From contig JASHUF010000385.1 of NCBI GenBank assembly GCA_030040175.1, forward strand, positions 1-7,919: a DNA stretch of 7,919 nucleotides, given 5' to 3'. Below, in pieces: positions 6,936 to 7,919 of the stretch; the first letter of the stretch is position 1, and each line of letters starts with the position of its first letter. A program made the position numbers and the translations under genes. The notes beneath the pieces are model-generated. The model was not told where the DNA came from and searched no databases. It worked only from the letters and a program-made list of their open reading frames with translations. The DNA comes from Acidobacteriaceae bacterium (GTDB lineage: Bacteria > Acidobacteriota > Terriglobia > Terriglobales > Acidobacteriaceae).

Positions 6936-7028
6936 AGACAGGGATCAGGGAACAGAAAGACCGGTTGGGCCGCTTTCGTGAACCGCAGAACGCCCCCGCT
7001 CCGCGGCGCCGGGCCGAGGGGGATGTCG

Positions 7029-7034
7029 TATAAT
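7029..7034 (+). promoter_or_regulatory. Candidate -10 box of an ompH promoter
   Basis: A perfect TATAAT stands in a GC-rich gap, about 210 bases before the ompH start. There is no TTGACA-like -35 at 16-18 bases upstream and no TG extension, so the promoter would be weak, activator-dependent, or not real. Confidence 0.35.
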
Positions 7035-7221
7035 TCCCCAAGCAGTTCCTAGGGCTGATCTGGTTGCCTTGCACCTTCTCCTGCGCACAGATTCGAGACC
7101 GGCTGAGTTTGTCCGCAGGTGAATTCCGCTGAACGGAAGGCATAGCCAAGCCAGCCGGTGCGTGCGGAGCAGCGCCGGCGCTTGGGGCGTGAAGCAGGAT
7201 TTGCCGGGCGGCAGGAATTGC

Positions 7222-7228
7222 GAAGGAG
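7222..7228 (+). promoter_or_regulatory. Ribosome binding site of ompH
   Basis: GAAGGAG lies 13 bases before ATG 7242. The match is strong with a rather long spacer, much like the RND gene. It supports 7242 over the in-frame ATG at 7158, which would place 28 arginine-rich residues before the signal peptide. Confidence 0.6.
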
Positions 7229-7241
7229 TCATCGAATTCGA

Positions 7242-7901
7242 ATGAAGCGCGTGTTTCTAGTTGTTCTTTCCCTTGGCCTGGCATCTCCACTGGCCGCAGC
7301 CGCACAAGCCCCCGCAACGCCAAGGCCCGCATCGGAGGCCCATGACACGGCTCCGGCTCGCGATGCCGCAACCCCGGCCAGGGTTGCCGTCATTTCGTTT
7401 CAGGCAGCGGTGGGCCGGACAAACGAGTTCCAGCGCGAGTTTGCCGATCTGCAAAAGAAGTACGCGCCCAGGGAGGCCTCGCTCAAGTCGCTCAGCGACG
7501 ACATCGACAAGACCACCAAGGATCTGCAGGCGCAGGGCTCCACTTTGAGCGACGACGAGCGTGAGGCCCGGGCGCGCACGATCGACGAGAAAAAGAAGCA
7601 GCTGGACCGCGACACCCAGGACGCGCAGAGCGACTTCCAGGCCGACATGCAGGACCTGCTGAACAAGCTGGCAGCGAAGGTGGGCGCGGTGATGACCGAC
7701 TACGCCCAGAAGCACGGCTATACCCTGGTGCTCGATGCCAGCGAGCAGCAGCAGCAGGCACCCACGGTACTCTACGCTCTGCCTTCGACCGACATCACCC
7801 AGGCGGTGATCGAGGCCTATAACGAGAAGTCGGGCATTCCTGCTCCACCGCCACCGGCGGCGCCTACACCGGACGCGCCCAAGCCGTCCACATCCCACTG
7901 A
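7242..7901 (+). CDS. ompH: OmpH/Skp-family periplasmic chaperone
   Basis: Skp/OmpH proteins are trimeric periplasmic holdases that keep unfolded outer-membrane proteins soluble on their way to BamA. The 219-residue product starts with a signal peptide (MKRVFLVVLSLGLASPLAAA, cleavage near AQA at 21-23). An Ala/Pro-rich linker (24-46) comes next. The OmpH domain (about 47-196) opens with the beta-strand RVAVISFQAAV, continues as a long charged coiled-coil hairpin (about 60-155, rich in D, E, K, Q), and closes with HGYTLVLDAS and an ITQAVIEAYNEK helix. The tail (197-219) is Pro/Ala-rich and includes PPPP at 202-205. A run of four Gln (169-172) is encoded by four CAG codons. It is longer than E. 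coli Skp (about 160 residues) because of the linker and tail. Its position right after bamA matches the conserved bamA-skp order. The stop is TGA at 7899-7901; only 18 bases follow in the window. Confidence 0.93.
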   Translation: MKRVFLVVLSLGLASPLAAAAQAPATPRPASEAHDTAPARDAATPARVAVISFQAAVGRTNEFQREFADLQKKYAPREASLKSLSDDIDKTTKDLQAQGSTLSDDEREARARTIDEKKKQLDRDTQDAQSDFQADMQDLLNKLAAKVGAVMTDYAQKHGYTLVLDASEQQQQAPTVLYALPSTDITQAVIEAYNEKSGIPAPPPPAAPTPDAPKPSTSH

Positions 7902-7919
7902 GGCGCTGTGCCTTACCTT

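Larger units (their letters stand above)
6936..7241 (+). other. Non-coding gap between bamA and ompH
   Basis: This 306-base gap holds no recognisable gene. After the bamA stop I see no hairpin with a T run, so read-through from bamA into ompH is possible. A TATAAT box at 7029-7034 could start a separate ompH transcript with a leader of about 200 bases. The leader contains a small hairpin TTCCG-CTGAA-CGGAA (7124-7138). GGGGA (7019-7023) and TCCCC (7034-7038) flank the -10 box as an inverted repeat. Confidence 0.6.

Overview
The window is about 60-65% GC and carries four protein genes typical of a diderm (outer-membrane) bacterium. Two point left: a partial RND efflux pump and a glutathione peroxidase-family enzyme. 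Two point right: the outer-membrane assembly factor BamA and an OmpH/Skp-type periplasmic chaperone. The BamA architecture (about 950 residues, with a long third POTRA), the style of the RND protein and the base composition suggest an Acidobacteriota-like genome. This is an inference from family resemblance, since no rRNA or other marker is present.

Layout: bases 1-2427 (minus) hold the first 809 codons of an RND inner-membrane transporter whose C-terminal part lies beyond the left edge. Bases 2428-2908 are non-coding and rich in hairpins, some terminator-like. Bases 2909-3442 (minus) encode a 177-residue Gpx-type peroxidase with a strong ribosome binding site. Bases 3443-4079 are the divergent control region between gpx and bamA, with a 17-bp tandem repeat, an inverted repeat and a good sigma70-like promoter facing bamA. 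Bases 4080-6935 (plus) encode BamA. Bases 6936-7241 are a non-coding gap with a perfect TATAAT box. Bases 7242-7901 (plus) encode the OmpH/Skp protein.

The two rightward genes work together. Skp-type chaperones carry unfolded outer-membrane proteins across the periplasm and BamA inserts them into the outer membrane. bamA followed by ompH/skp is a classic conserved gene order. The two leftward genes are not obviously linked to that pathway; an efflux pump and a peroxidase are both stress-defence functions.

I found no mobile element, CRISPR array, RNA gene or new multi-gene system. The points worth a second look are small: three close cysteine pairs in the BamA barrel, long leaders with TATAAT boxes before bamA and ompH, a tandem repeat between gpx and bamA, and rightward-facing terminator-like hairpins in a region where both flanking genes run leftward. 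A very long open frame antisense to the RND gene is a coding shadow.
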